Shown: positions 45,741-56,549, numbered from the stretch's first letter. The stretch is 64,000 nt of DNA from Sphingobacterium deserti (GCF_000757725.1 NZ_JJMU01000066.1:62001-126000); one strand, 5' to 3'. A program made the numbers and translations. The notes: generated by a model not told the origin, from the sequence alone.

Positions 45741-48700
45741 ATGAAAAAAAACAACAAAAAGAAATCCAGTCGGCTCAAACTATTTATCGACCGTCCAGTG
45801 CTTAGTACGGTCATATCCATCATCATTGTCCTGTTAGGCATATTGGGCATTCTTACACTGCCTGTAGCACAATATCCTGATATCACACCACCCACCGTAC
45901 AGGTAACCGCCACGTATATTGGCGCCAATGCCGATGTTGTTCAACGTAGCGTGATCGTACCGCTGGAAGAGCAGATAAATGGTGTGGAGGGAATGACCTA
46001 CATGACCTCCACGTCGACCAATGAGGGCGTTGGCACTATAGATATTTATTTTGAGATCGGAACCGACCCAGACATGGCTGCCGTGAACGTACAAAACCGA
46101 GTTTCTACGGCAAACAGCCTTCTTCCACAGGAGGTCACTCAAGCTGGCGTCATTGTCAAGAAAAGGCAGGGCAGTAACCTTTTTATAAATGCCATTTACA
46201 GCGATAAGGAAGAGTACGATCAAAATTTTCTACAGAATTATGCCGAGATAAATATTATCCCCCAGCTGAAACGAATTAAAGGTGTGGGCGATGCTTCAGC
46301 TATGGGGCGCCGTCTATATGCCATGCGGATTTGGTTAAAGCCGGAAGTGATGGCGTCCTACGGACTTACGCCCCAAGATGTGTCACTGGCACTTAGCAAC
46401 CAAAATATCGAGGCCGCACCTGGGAAATTTGGCGAAAACGGCGACCAAAGCTTTCAATATGTTATTAAATATACGGGCAGGCTCACTTCCATCGCCGCGT
46501 TTGAAGACATCATCGTACGCTATGCAGGTCAGGGAAACCTGATACGTTTAAAAGACATCGCTCGCATAGAATTGGGCGCAGAAAGTTACGGTGTAACACC
46601 CACAGTAAATGGTAAAGCTTCGGTAAATATTGCCGTCAACCAGATCGCCGGGGCCAATGCCAAGGAAGTAATTGAGGGCGCGAAAGCAGTATTTGCTGAA
46701 GCAGAAAAGTCTTATCCTGCAGGAATTCACAATGTAACCTTTGTTGATATCAATACATTTCTAGATGCATCTATTTCAAAGGTTATCTACACGCTGATCG
46801 AATGTTTCCTTTTAGTATTTTTCGTGATCTTCATTTTTCTTCAGGATTTTAGAAGTACTATAATACATGGTATATCGGTTCCGGTATCGATCACAGGCAC
46901 CTTTTTCTTTCTACAGCTTTTGGGCTACAGCATAAACCTGCTTACACTATTTGCTATGGTGCTGGCCATCGGCATCGTTGTGGATGATGCCATCGTCGTG
47001 GTAGAGGCTGTTCATGCAAAACTTGAAGGCGGTTATAAGTCAGCTCGAAAGGCCGCTATTGACGCTATGTCTGAAATATCATCGGCGATAGTCTCTATTA
47101 CCTTGGTCATGGCTGCCGTTTTTGTGCCCGTGAGCTTTATGGGCGGCTCGACGGGTGTCTTTTATAAACAATTCGGCATTACCCTTGCGATCGCTATTAT
47201 AATTTCTGCCGTTAACGCTTTGACCCTTTGCCCCGCCCTGGCTGCCCTGTTCCTTAAACACCCAGCGCACGCCGGCACGGATGTCAAAAAGAAAAAAGGC
47301 CTGCTCGTGCGCTTCGGGCAAGCATTTAATGCGGGTTATGATAAGGTGCTGGACAAATATAAAATAGCGATCAGCTTCTTTGGTCGTAAGAAATGGTTAA
47401 TGGGGCTTTTTACCATTACCTGTGCATTATCGTTGGGATTCGCCTTTCGGGAAACACCGGCTAGTTTTGTGCCACCCGAAGATATGGGAACGGTTTTCGT
47501 GATGATGAGCCTCCCTCCCGCTTCGTCCATGGAAAGAACAACGGTTATCGCTAACGAAGTAGACAGTATCATACGATCTATGCACGCCGTAAACAATGGG
47601 CTACGAATGGTGGGGCGAAACAATATCGCGGGCGAGGGAAGTTCCTATGCCATGGAAATTGTTAAGCTAAAGCATTGGAAGGATCGTAAAGGCATCAACA
47701 ACGAAGATTTTATCGCCGAGCTACGCGAAAAAACGGCTCACATTCAGGATGCAAAACTTCAATTTATCTCACAGCCCACGATTACGGGCTTCGGTGCCAG
47801 TGGCGGCTTCGAGCTACAAGTGCAAGATCAAGCCGGCCATTCCATTGACGAGCTTTACAAAGTTTCTCAGACATTTATCAGCGCGCTCAATAAGCGTCCA
47901 GAGATACAAACTGCATCTACTTCGTTCGATCCTAATTTCCCGCAGTATCAAATGTCGGTGAACGTACCTAAAGCGCAGGAAGCAGGCGTCAGCGTGTCGG
48001 CTATATTAGAGGTGATGCAAAGTTACTACGGCGGACTGTATGCAAGCAATTACAATCAATTTGGAAAACAATATCGGGTGATGGTACAGGCCGATACAGC
48101 TTACCGAGCTAATATAGATGGGATAAAAAACATATTCGTGCGGACCGATGACGGGCAGCAGATGGCTCCCATCACGGAATTTATCGAACTTAAGCGGGTT
48201 TACGGCCCAGAAAGTATCGCACGCTTCAACATGTTTACAGCCGTAACAATCAACGGCTCGCCTGATACAAAACACAGTTCAGGAGAAGCACTGCTCGCTA
48301 TCCAAGACGTAGCAGCAGAAGTGCTCCCCGAAGGATATGGTTATGAATTCTCCGGGATAAGCCGTGAAGAACAAGCTAGTGGAAAACAGTCTATCCTCAT
48401 CTTTTCGGTTTGTCTAATCTTTGTATACTTCCTGCTTTGTGCCCAATATGAAAGCTATGTGCTTCCGCTTGCAATTATATGCTCGCTACCTGTGGGACTA
48501 TTAGGCGTATTAGTCTTTGTAAACCTATGGGGATTGGATAATAATATTTATGTGCAGATCACCTTGATCATGCTGATCGGCCTGCTTTCAAAAAATGCGA
48601 TATTGATTGTAGAATTCGCCTTGCAAGCGAGGAAGAGCGGGCTTTCGATTTACGAAGCGGCAATTCAGGGTGCTGAAACACGACTACGTCCCATATTGAT

Positions 48701-48920
48701 GACCTCTTTTGCTTTTATCTTTGGCTTGCTTCCATTACTTTTTTCTTCAGGGGCGGGCGCCAAAGGCAATATTTCTATTGGCGTAGGCTCTATTGGGGGT
48801 ATGCTTACTGGTACTTTATTAGGTGTATTTATGGTTCCGGTACTGTTTATGGTATTTCAAGGACTACATGAAAAAATCAGTAGTAAATTTAAGGAGGACG
48901 ACCATGCGGCACTATCTTAA
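45741..48920 (+). CDS. RND efflux pump, HAE1/AcrB family
   Basis: 1059 residues from ATG 45741 (MKKNNKKKSSRLKLF); the frame opens at 45600 but that overlaps the adaptor. The proton-relay Asp pair is in TM4, GIVVDDAIVVVE. Other AcrB features are DRPVLSTVISIII at the first helix and SPSSERT-like loops in the porter domain, with the twelfth helix near the end. It exports drugs or toxic solutes. The adaptor ends 17 nt before this start. Confidence 0.94.
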   Translation: MKKNNKKKSSRLKLFIDRPVLSTVISIIIVLLGILGILTLPVAQYPDITPPTVQVTATYIGANADVVQRSVIVPLEEQINGVEGMTYMTSTSTNEGVGTIDIYFEIGTDPDMAAVNVQNRVSTANSLLPQEVTQAGVIVKKRQGSNLFINAIYSDKEEYDQNFLQNYAEINIIPQLKRIKGVGDASAMGRRLYAMRIWLKPEVMASYGLTPQDVSLALSNQNIEAAPGKFGENGDQSFQYVIKYTGRLTSIAAFEDIIVRYAGQGNLIRLKDIARIELGAESYGVTPTVNGKASVNIAVNQIAGANAKEVIEGAKAVFAEAEKSYPAGIHNVTFVDINTFLDASISKVIYTLIECFLLVFFVIFIFLQDFRSTIIHGISVPVSITGTFFFLQLLGYSINLLTLFAMVLAIGIVVDDAIVVVEAVHAKLEGGYKSARKAAIDAMSEISSAIVSITLVMAAVFVPVSFMGGSTGVFYKQFGITLAIAIIISAVNALTLCPALAALFLKHPAHAGTDVKKKKGLLVRFGQAFNAGYDKVLDKYKIAISFFGRKKWLMGLFTITCALSLGFAFRETPASFVPPEDMGTVFVMMSLPPASSMERTTVIANEVDSIIRSMHAVNNGLRMVGRNNIAGEGSSYAMEIVKLKHWKDRKGINNEDFIAELREKTAHIQDAKLQFISQPTITGFGASGGFELQVQDQAGHSIDELYKVSQTFISALNKRPEIQTASTSFDPNFPQYQMSVNVPKAQEAGVSVSAILEVMQSYYGGLYASNYNQFGKQYRVMVQADTAYRANIDGIKNIFVRTDDGQQMAPITEFIELKRVYGPESIARFNMFTAVTINGSPDTKHSSGEALLAIQDVAAEVLPEGYGYEFSGISREEQASGKQSILIFSVCLIFVYFLLCAQYESYVLPLAIICSLPVGLLGVLVFVNLWGLDNNIYVQITLIMLIGLLSKNAILIVEFALQARKSGLSIYEAAIQGAETRLRPILMTSFAFIFGLLPLLFSSGAGAKGNISIGVGSIGGMLTGTLLGVFMVPVLFMVFQGLHEKISSKFKEDDHAALS

Positions 48921-50388
48921 CCCAGATCTTCATCTCACACAGGGAAGGACGAAATGGCTTTTAGCATCGGCACTTATCTTCATGATCTGCGCATTCGTAT
49001 GGTCCTGTGGCGTGACCAAAAGCTACCAAAAGCCTGCAATTTCCCGCGACAGCAAATTGTTTAGAGATCAAGATACATCAATTGCCGATAGCAGCACGCT
49101 GGCCGCAATTCCTTGGCAACGCCTATTTACAGATCAGAAGTTACTCGAGCTCATTGATATGGGACTACACAACAATTACGATGTAAAAATTGCTGTTGCC
49201 CGGATCAGCGCGTCGGCGGCGGCCTTCCGGCAAAGCAAGCTGGCCTTCTATCCTACCTTATCCGTTAACGGCGAGGCCTCGTACAATCGTCGCTCCACGG
49301 CGCAGATCAGAGCAAATGGTGTTGACATAAATTCTATACCGGACAATCAAATTTACGATCTTATTGCTACCACAAGTTGGGAGATCGATGTATGGGGAAA
49401 GCTTCGCAGCACAAAAAAAGCCCAATATGCTGCATTTTTGGCCAGCCGATCCTACTTACGCACTATTCAAACGCAGCTCGTCGCATCGATCGCGATAAAT
49501 TACTACCAGCTGCTAGCTTACGATGAGCAGTTAAGAATTTTAGATTCTACCGTAATGAATAGGGAGCGCGATGTCGATATTGTTAAGACATTAAAACAAA
49601 GTGCAGTCGTGACCGGAGCAGATATTGCAAACAGTGAGGCAAACGTTAAAGTCGCGAAATTGCAGATACCGGAGGTGATGCAGCAGCGAAGAGAAATAGA
49701 AAATGCGATGTCCATCCTCCTTGGCACATCGCCGCATGAAATACCTCGGACGCGGTTTGACAGCCTCACGATCGACAGTAGTTTGCGCATCGGCGTACCC
49801 GCACAGTTACTGGCAAATAGGCCTGATGTGCAAGAGGCCGAACAGGCATTTCAGCGTGCCTTCGAGCTGACAAACGTCGCCCGTACACATTTTTATCCTT
49901 CCCTTCTGATATCGGGAAATGCAGGATGGGCCACGGCCAATACTTTGCAAGGTTTCTTTAGCGGCACATTCTATGGAAGCCTAATTGGGGGACTCGTGCA
50001 ACCCATATTTAACCAAGGTATCAATAGGCAGCGTCTGACAACGGCCGATGCCGCACAGGATGAAGCATACTTCACTTTTCAAAATACCCTTTTGGTAGCG
50101 GGGCAAGAGGTCAGCGATGCACTTTACGCCTTCGAGATAGCTAGGGAGAAGGAATTGATCCGCACGGAACAGATCAAGGATTTAAACAGAGCAGCGGCAT
50201 TTACGAAAGAACTCCTCCGCTATACGCCAAACACCAACTACACCGATGTACTGACCGCAGAGCAAAACTTGCTACAAGCTCAATTGGAAGCTGTGTCTGA
50301 CAAGTTACAACAATTGGTTGCTGTAGTTGAGCTGTACCGTTCTTTAGGTGGCGGATGGCAATCCGAAGAAAATATCACTAGCAAATAA
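48904..50388 (+). CDS. Outer-membrane efflux channel (OprM/NodT type), lipoprotein
   Basis: 494 residues from ATG 48904 (MRHYLNPDLHL), which overlaps the pump gene by 17 nt and has an unusually good ribosome site, AAGGAGG (48892-48898), for this phylum. The frame opens at 48823 but inside the pump gene. A lipobox at FVWSC anchors it to the outer membrane. Two outer-membrane efflux repeats follow. It completes the tripartite pump. Confidence 0.92.
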   Translation: MRHYLNPDLHLTQGRTKWLLASALIFMICAFVWSCGVTKSYQKPAISRDSKLFRDQDTSIADSSTLAAIPWQRLFTDQKLLELIDMGLHNNYDVKIAVARISASAAAFRQSKLAFYPTLSVNGEASYNRRSTAQIRANGVDINSIPDNQIYDLIATTSWEIDVWGKLRSTKKAQYAAFLASRSYLRTIQTQLVASIAINYYQLLAYDEQLRILDSTVMNRERDVDIVKTLKQSAVVTGADIANSEANVKVAKLQIPEVMQQRREIENAMSILLGTSPHEIPRTRFDSLTIDSSLRIGVPAQLLANRPDVQEAEQAFQRAFELTNVARTHFYPSLLISGNAGWATANTLQGFFSGTFYGSLIGGLVQPIFNQGINRQRLTTADAAQDEAYFTFQNTLLVAGQEVSDALYAFEIAREKELIRTEQIKDLNRAAAFTKELLRYTPNTNYTDVLTAEQNLLQAQLEAVSDKLQQLVAVVELYRSLGGGWQSEENITSK

Positions 50389-50481
50389 ACACCTCGTCCT
50401 ATTGGGATATTACTGATCTTAGCGAAACCTTTATTTTAAACGGCTGTTGGGTTAACCAAACTATACCACAGGTAGGTGCAT

Positions 50482-50513
50482 AAAAAAAGGGAACTTCCCG
50501 AAAGAAATTCCCC
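50482..50513 (-). terminator. Terminator of the SusD gene (minus strand)
   Basis: A GGGAA/TTCCC stem (50489-50493 with 50508-50512) is followed on the minus strand by a run of seven T (50482-50488). It lies about 25 nt after the SusD stop at 50537. Confidence 0.55.
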
Positions 50514-50536
50514 AACTAATCCAAAATAAAAATCTA

Positions 50537-52345
50537 TTACCAGCCTGGATTTTGTACCAGGTTCTCATTTTTAAGTACTTCGTTATTCGGAATTGGGAAC
50601 AGATAGTCCCTTTCCGGGCGGAAGATCCGCGTTTCGATCAACGTTTTCTGATAGAAAGCATCGCCATCTGCCTGAAGATTTAATCCATACACCGGGCCGC
50701 TATCCGTGCTAGCTGCAATTTTCCAGCGGCGCGTATCGAAATAGCGCACACTTTCAAACGCTAACTCCACGCGACGTTCCCTACGGATGGCCTGACGCAT
50801 ATCGTCTTGGGAGGTTGGCGCAGGAATAGCGGCGGATCCGTATAGCGGCACTCCCGCCCTACTTCTTATCAGGTTAACATACCGCAAGATATCAGCATTG
50901 CCTGGACTGGACTCGTTCAAAGCTTCAGCATAGTCTAAATACATGTTTGCCAGACGAAGCAGCAGAGCCCCTCGTGAGTTACCATTTGCCGCGACATTTT
51001 TGCGTACGGTGTAGCCAGTGGGCGTCACATCGGAAGTACTTTGAACACGACCGGAGTTTCCATTATAATTAAAATTGGATATTACCGCGGTACTACTGTT
51101 GGCTTGATTCAGCCAATAGCTACCATTATACGTAATACCAACATAGAACCGTGGTTCGCGATTGGCATACATCGCAAATGTCGTTCGGTTTGCCACGTCG
51201 AAAGGCGCTCGGAAACTTACAAATCCAGTTGATACGTAACCTGATGCTGGGTTTTCGATAGGCAACCCATTTCGCATAAAGTAGGCATCGACAATCGACT
51301 GTGTGGCCCCATGTGCACCACCACCTTGTGCAGCGGAAGGAAAGCCGACGTGCTTTGGCGTACGGTCATATTGCATATTATTACCGCTATTTGCGCGAGC
51401 GAATATCCACTCTTTGTTCCAATCTATCGTCATTACGTTTCTACAAGCTAAATAGGCAGCTTGGAAAGGATCGGCGTTAGCTACGGTATACAGGTCGTAA
51501 TAGGTTGGTACAAATTCATCTAGGAACTCCTTTGTAGCTGTTGCCGCAGTTGTCCACTTACCCGCATCTACGCTAGCGCTGTAAAGTGGCGTACCATCTC
51601 TATTCACTACCGAAGCGTAATCCTGATTACCGTTGAACAATGGGCTTGCCTGTAGCAACAGTGCTTGCGCTTTGTAAGCTTTGACTATACCTTTTGTAAT
51701 TCGCCCAAATTCATCATTCGCCGGCAAGTATGGGAGATTGGCATAAGCGATATCCAGCTCGGAAACAATAAATGCAATGCACTCATCGAATGGTGTACGA
51801 CTGAGTTTTAAATCCTCAATGGGTGCATTTAGGTCAAGTACCCCTTCTCCGAGAATAGGCACTGCGCCATACATACGCACCAAGAAAAAGTAATACAAGG
51901 CCCGCAAAGCGCGAGCTTCAGCTTTGTATGTCGATTTCATCAATTCCGTGACTTCAGCAGCATTAGCGCCGTCGATGTTGGCCATGAAGTAAGATGCGTT
52001 TCGGATCCCGCGGTAGTAGTTTGTCCAAAAACCGTTCACCGTTCCATCTGTGTTAGCCCACACACTTCGGTTCATGTTATTAGCGTAATTAAAATCCCAG
52101 GTGTATTTGGAATCGTCCGATGCTGCATTCCAAGGGCCTGCATTGCCTGTGCCTACGAAACGCTGCGCGTGCTCATTCGGAAGTGTATTGTAAATGTTGG
52201 CCAAGAATCGATCGGTATTAACCTTTGATTGGAAAATCTTATCGATCGTGATGACATCATCTGGTACCTGATCCAAATAGTTTTTGCAACTAGATACTAT
52301 GGTGATCGTGAAAAGGATGAGGCAGAAATTGATTATTTTTTTCAT
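50537..52345 (-). CDS. SusD/RagB-family glycan-binding lipoprotein
   Basis: 602 residues. A signal peptide ends with SSCKNYLDQVPDD, the usual SusD start with lipid-bearing Cys. The TPR-rich N-terminal half has TYKAEARALRALYYFFLVRMYG, and the C-terminal end ENEVLKN-type motif reads YLFPIPNNEVLKNENLVQNPGW, a hallmark of the family. It forms the lid on the SusC channel encoded 22 nt upstream. Ligand: an oligosaccharide, probably related to mannan by context. Confidence 0.95.
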   Translation of the reverse strand: MKKIINFCLILFTITIVSSCKNYLDQVPDDVITIDKIFQSKVNTDRFLANIYNTLPNEHAQRFVGTGNAGPWNAASDDSKYTWDFNYANNMNRSVWANTDGTVNGFWTNYYRGIRNASYFMANIDGANAAEVTELMKSTYKAEARALRALYYFFLVRMYGAVPILGEGVLDLNAPIEDLKLSRTPFDECIAFIVSELDIAYANLPYLPANDEFGRITKGIVKAYKAQALLLQASPLFNGNQDYASVVNRDGTPLYSASVDAGKWTTAATATKEFLDEFVPTYYDLYTVANADPFQAAYLACRNVMTIDWNKEWIFARANSGNNMQYDRTPKHVGFPSAAQGGGAHGATQSIVDAYFMRNGLPIENPASGYVSTGFVSFRAPFDVANRTTFAMYANREPRFYVGITYNGSYWLNQANSSTAVISNFNYNGNSGRVQSTSDVTPTGYTVRKNVAANGNSRGALLLRLANMYLDYAEALNESSPGNADILRYVNLIRSRAGVPLYGSAAIPAPTSQDDMRQAIRRERRVELAFESVRYFDTRRWKIAASTDSGPVYGLNLQADGDAFYQKTLIETRIFRPERDYLFPIPNNEVLKNENLVQNPGW

Positions 52346-52366
52346 GTCTTTTATATTAATCCGATG

Positions 52367-55300
52367 TTAGAAAGAAGCTTGAACGCCTAATGTAAGTGTA
52401 CGGATGTTTGGATACCGCGACCCATTCGAAGTATTCAATTCTGGATCCCATAATTTAAAACTGCTCCAGGTCAGTAGGTTGTAGCCTTGCAGGTAAACGC
52501 GCGCATTGCGCAATAGAAAACGTTCCGCAGTAGATTTTGGCAAGTTGTAGCCTAAATCCACGGTCTTCAAGCGAATGAAATCGATATCTTTAATCCACCA
52601 GCTAGAGGCAACAGCGTTATTTCTATTCGCCGTATTACCATAGGCCAGACGCGGATAAAAAGGATTTGCTACCGGGTTTTCTTCGGTCCAGCGATCTTCG
52701 GCTATCGCAAAAAGATTACTACGCTCTGCCCCGGTGCTATTGTTAAACGGGATGATACCATCTCCTGAAATAAGCCGCTCTGCGCCAGACACGCCTTGGA
52801 AAAAACCACCAATATAAAACTGTTTGTAAGTGAAATTTACGCCAAAGCCAAATATATGGTTCGGCACATCACCATTTCCAATACGGGTAATATCATTGGC
52901 ATCAATGATACCATCATCGTTCAGATCTTTATAACGGATGTCACCCAAACGCTGCTGTCCTAGCGCGGATTGATTGGCATGCGCATCAATTTCTGCTTGC
53001 GATTGAAATAGACCATCTGCTACGTAGCCAAAATTAGAAAGGTAGTTTACCCCCCGACGCTCCATGTAAGGAAATGGTTGGCGTGGCATGTCATTTTCAA
53101 TGACCTTGTCACGGTTGAAAGTATAAGTTCCGCGCATGTCGACAAATACATTTCCGATCGGGAAAGGATTCAATTCTAAAGTCGCATCAAAACCTTTGTT
53201 TTCGATAATGCCTAGGTTACCCCATGGCGCACTGTTTAGACCAACGAAATTAGGCAATGACTCGCGCTGCAAAAACACCCCACTACGGCGTTCTTTAAAT
53301 AAGTCAACGACTAACGATAGCTTATTATTTAAGGTATTGATTTCAATACCTAAATTTTGCTTGTGTGCCTCTGCCCACCTTACATCCGTTCCGTAATCGG
53401 TAATTGCACCACCTGCATAGGTCACATTGTTGGTGCCGTTTCCGAATGTATAGCCTCCCCCTTCGACATTGGTGTTTACCAGCGTGAGGTAGCCAAACCG
53501 TCTTCCGCCGTTACCACCATCACCCACTATACCGTTGGAATAGCGCAATTTTAGGAAATTGATAGTTTCTGCTAAGGGCGCAAAGAACTTTTCATTGGAT
53601 ACTACCCAGCCTAAACCAAACGATGGAAAAAATCCATACTTAAATCCTGGAGCAAAGTTTTCCGAGCCGTTGTAGCCAAAGTTTCCTTCAAAAAAGTATT
53701 TGTCTTTGTATCCGTACGTCAGACGACCTACGATACCTTGATTACGGTAAGGCAGCGAAGAGGTCACACTATTCGCAAATGCCCTCACCTCTTCACGCTG
53801 ATTGTACAACAACATTGCAGTGATGCTATGGTCGCTAGCAATCGTCGTGTTGTAGTTTAAGGATGCTTCCGTATAAAACTGGCGATTAGAGTCATTTTCT
53901 CGTGAAAAACCCAGATCGTCCGATCCTTGCGAAATAATATTTAGGATTGGATTGCCTTCTGCATCGTATGGAAACAAGCGATTGATAAGGTAAGTACTGC
54001 GTGTACGGGTTCTATTGATTCGGTGTGAATTCCAAATATCAAAGGAGTATAAAGCATTAAACGTCAATCCTGGCACCCAAAAACTGAGATCCTGAATTAA
54101 TCTTGCATTAGACATAATTTGGTTGCGGAAGGTATTTTGCGTTCCGGTTTGTGTAACCTGCCCGTATGGATTTGGCTGTGCGCCTGCAGAACTCACTCCA
54201 GGAACAAAGTTACCTGGATACATCACTGGGTACAAAACCGGATTAGTTTGCATAACATTGGCGAAAGCGTCCTGCGGATTTACTCCGGGATAATTAAGAT
54301 TAGAGATGTATCCTTGGATGCCTAACTCGAACTTGGTCGTCTTTGTCCAGTTCATCCCCACGTTGGAAGTGAAATTGTAGCGCTTGAAACGTGTTGAAGC
54401 ATTGTAACTTTGCAACGCATCCGTATTGAGTAAGGCGGTCTCATCGTAATAGGCGCCAGACACATAGTAATTAGCGAAATCAGATCCCCCACGTGCACTG
54501 AAATTAGCGCGCTTGTTATCGGACATATCGTTAAATAAAGCGTCCATCCAGTTCACATTCGGATATAGGTAGGGGTCCGTCCCCAGTATGGTATTATTGA
54601 TGTAGTTATTGGAGTATTCCGGTGTCATGCCTGAAGCACGCTGCGCTTCATTACGCAATAACATGTAGGTAACGCCGTCCGTAAGTTCCGGTCTTCGCGT
54701 GAAAGCGGTCAACCCTTGGTTGTAGTTAAACATCAAGGTGGGTTTCCCCGTGGTTCCTTTTTTTGTCGTAATCAAGATTACGCCGTTTGCTCCTGCGACG
54801 CCATATACGGAAGTGGCAGCCGCATCCTTCAGTATGGAAAATGAGGCAATATCTTCGGGATCAAAGCTGTTAATGTCCCGCCCCTGCACGCCATCAACGA
54901 CAACCAGTGGGCCAGCGTTATTTCCGGAACGATTAAACGTTGATATTCCGCGTATCCATAGGTCAGCGCCATCTCCGCCCGGTAAACCGGTACGTTGCAC
55001 ACCGACTAAACCAGCGATACGCCCTGCTAGCGTAGCACTAAGATTGGCTACAGGTTGTTTTAGATCATCAATGTTTACGCTGGACTGGGCTCCGACGACC
55101 GAGATCTTTTTCTGTGCACCAAAACCTACTACTACAACTTCGTTGATACTTTGATTATCAGCTTCTAACGTGATATTTAGATTCGTGATATTACCAATAC
55201 GTGTGATATAGCTTTTGTACCCGACAAAATTGAAAATTATGGAGTCTCCACGTAACGCTTTAATTTTAAAATCACCTTGATTGCCGGTAACTTGCGTTTC

Positions 55301-55465
55301 CCCGGTCGTTCTATTGTGCACAGTCACACCACTAAGGGCCACTTCTAGCTCGTCACGGACAATTCCGGAGACGGTTGATTGCAGGTTTTCTTGCCCACTC
55401 GCTTGGCCAGCAAATAGTGTAGCAATAAAACAGGCAATCATGAATAGTAAGTTTCTATTATTCAT
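52367..55465 (-). CDS. SusC/RagA-family TonB-linked outer-membrane transporter
   Basis: 1032 residues. A signal peptide precedes a carboxypeptidase-like domain (SGIVRDELEVALSGVTVHN), a TonB-binding segment (INEVVVVGFGAQKK), the plug (about 120-240) with GADLWIRGISTFNRSG and NGVILITTKKG, and the barrel ending TLGVQASF. It imports glycan fragments with the SusD lid. It follows a discoidin-fold lipoprotein by 27 nt and is in one operon with it. Confidence 0.96.
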   Translation of the reverse strand: MNNRNLLFMIACFIATLFAGQASGQENLQSTVSGIVRDELEVALSGVTVHNRTTGETQVTGNQGDFKIKALRGDSIIFNFVGYKSYITRIGNITNLNITLEADNQSINEVVVVGFGAQKKISVVGAQSSVNIDDLKQPVANLSATLAGRIAGLVGVQRTGLPGGDGADLWIRGISTFNRSGNNAGPLVVVDGVQGRDINSFDPEDIASFSILKDAAATSVYGVAGANGVILITTKKGTTGKPTLMFNYNQGLTAFTRRPELTDGVTYMLLRNEAQRASGMTPEYSNNYINNTILGTDPYLYPNVNWMDALFNDMSDNKRANFSARGGSDFANYYVSGAYYDETALLNTDALQSYNASTRFKRYNFTSNVGMNWTKTTKFELGIQGYISNLNYPGVNPQDAFANVMQTNPVLYPVMYPGNFVPGVSSAGAQPNPYGQVTQTGTQNTFRNQIMSNARLIQDLSFWVPGLTFNALYSFDIWNSHRINRTRTRSTYLINRLFPYDAEGNPILNIISQGSDDLGFSRENDSNRQFYTEASLNYNTTIASDHSITAMLLYNQREEVRAFANSVTSSLPYRNQGIVGRLTYGYKDKYFFEGNFGYNGSENFAPGFKYGFFPSFGLGWVVSNEKFFAPLAETINFLKLRYSNGIVGDGGNGGRRFGYLTLVNTNVEGGGYTFGNGTNNVTYAGGAITDYGTDVRWAEAHKQNLGIEINTLNNKLSLVVDLFKERRSGVFLQRESLPNFVGLNSAPWGNLGIIENKGFDATLELNPFPIGNVFVDMRGTYTFNRDKVIENDMPRQPFPYMERRGVNYLSNFGYVADGLFQSQAEIDAHANQSALGQQRLGDIRYKDLNDDGIIDANDITRIGNGDVPNHIFGFGVNFTYKQFYIGGFFQGVSGAERLISGDGIIPFNNSTGAERSNLFAIAEDRWTEENPVANPFYPRLAYGNTANRNNAVASSWWIKDIDFIRLKTVDLGYNLPKSTAERFLLRNARVYLQGYNLLTWSSFKLWDPELNTSNGSRYPNIRTLTLGVQASF

Positions 55466-55492
55466 AATTGTTTATATTGAAAGTAAATGTTG

Positions 55493-56065
55493 TTAGTCAG
55501 TTTTACGGTTAGGATCGTATATTAATCGCCATTCAGCCATTTGAAAGAGTCCGGTACCACCACGGATCGCGGATACATTAAGCCTATAATATCGGTACTG
55601 GTTAGCATTTTCGATATCGAAACGAACTTTTTGTAGGCGTGAAGCAAACATATAGTCTGTTTTGCTATCAAGTACCGTCCAGTTTTCCATATCATTAGAA
55701 CCCACCAACTGCCAGTTTTTCGGGTCTCGATCCTGCGCATCGTTTGCAGACGCCAAGACATACGCAGATACAGCAATGCCACCTGGAAATCCTAGTTGCA
55801 TAAAGAGATTTTCGCGATAGGGATTAATCAAAAATTTGGAGTTGTAATCATTGTCGACCAGTTTTAGGGATCCCTCGTTGCCAGAGGGTCCACTGGCATT
55901 GTCAAAGTTCACAGAGATTGTTCCCGACGAGGTAATGTCCATCTCGGGCTCGTCTTGTTCAGGCAATAGCTCATATTGCCTAACTTCCTCCTTCTCACAA
56001 CCGGAGGTCGCAATGAGCATGCAGCCTGTCATCAGCGCATAAATAAGCTTGGTTCGCTTTTTCAT
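55493..56065 (-). CDS. F5/8-type C (discoidin)-like lipoprotein
   Basis: 190 residues. A lipoprotein signal ends ATSGCEKEE. The mature part resembles an F5/8 type C domain: SLKLVDNDYNSKFLIN, PKNWQLVGSNDMENW and RYYRLNVSAIRGG, with a C-terminal MAEWRLIYD. Such domains bind carbohydrate on the cell surface. It is the first gene of the operon with SusC and SusD and probably helps capture the same glycan. Confidence 0.85.
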   Translation of the reverse strand: MKKRTKLIYALMTGCMLIATSGCEKEEVRQYELLPEQDEPEMDITSSGTISVNFDNASGPSGNEGSLKLVDNDYNSKFLINPYRENLFMQLGFPGGIAVSAYVLASANDAQDRDPKNWQLVGSNDMENWTVLDSKTDYMFASRLQKVRFDIENANQYRYYRLNVSAIRGGTGLFQMAEWRLIYDPNRKTD

Positions 56066-56101
56066 AATAGGTGGTTTCGATTAAACGATTTAGTTAATAA
56101 C

Positions 56102-56160
56102 CAAATATACCTATGGATATCTCAGCGCTTTGTTAATGCTTTGTTAACACTTTGTTAACG
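56102..56160 (-). promoter_or_regulatory. Promoter with three 11-bp tandem repeats before the discoidin-SusCD operon
   Basis: The -7 box TATATTTG (minus strand, 56102-56109) matches TAnnTTTG. Upstream lie three direct repeats of 11 bp, CTTTGTTAA(T/C)N on the plus strand at 56128-56138, 56139-56149 and 56150-56160. A spacing of one helical turn suggests a row of activator sites near the -33 to -50 region. The regulator is not in this window. Confidence 0.6.
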
Positions 56161-56365
56161 AAATGTTTATGGGAATGTTATTTAAAAATGGGCGTGAAGG
56201 ATTTATGAACTATACACACCAAGAGATTTAAAAGTTGGATGGAAAGAGGGGGAAAATTTGGAAAGCTTGATCTTATCTATCAAGCCCAATATTTTTTAAA
56301 AAAGTTAATACATATGCGAAATGCATGTAAAGGCTAAGAAAAAGTCTGGCGTAAATTAGCATCGA

Positions 56366-56400
56366 GAAGCCCCATATAATGTGAAATTAGATGGGGCTTC
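56366..56400 (+). terminator. Hairpin in the inter-operon region
   Basis: A 10-bp GAAGCCCCAT/ATGGGGCTTC stem (56366-56375 with 56391-56400). No clear gene between it and the terminator at 56550, so its use is unclear; it may end a readthrough RNA. Confidence 0.4.
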
Positions 56401-56549
56401 TTTCAGAACGCCGATGCTTCACTATCATAATATATATTTATGCGTACCAAGGTTATGATTCGCTTCAACTCGCTAATGCAAATCCACTGAATCTCCGTTT
56501 AGCTTCCGGCTTTGACCGATGGTCTCAGAAGGTTTTGGTAGCAAAAAAA

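Noticed and set aside
48823..48903. N-terminal extension of the outer-membrane channel frame
   Set aside because: It lies inside the pump gene; AAGGAGG precedes ATG 48904.
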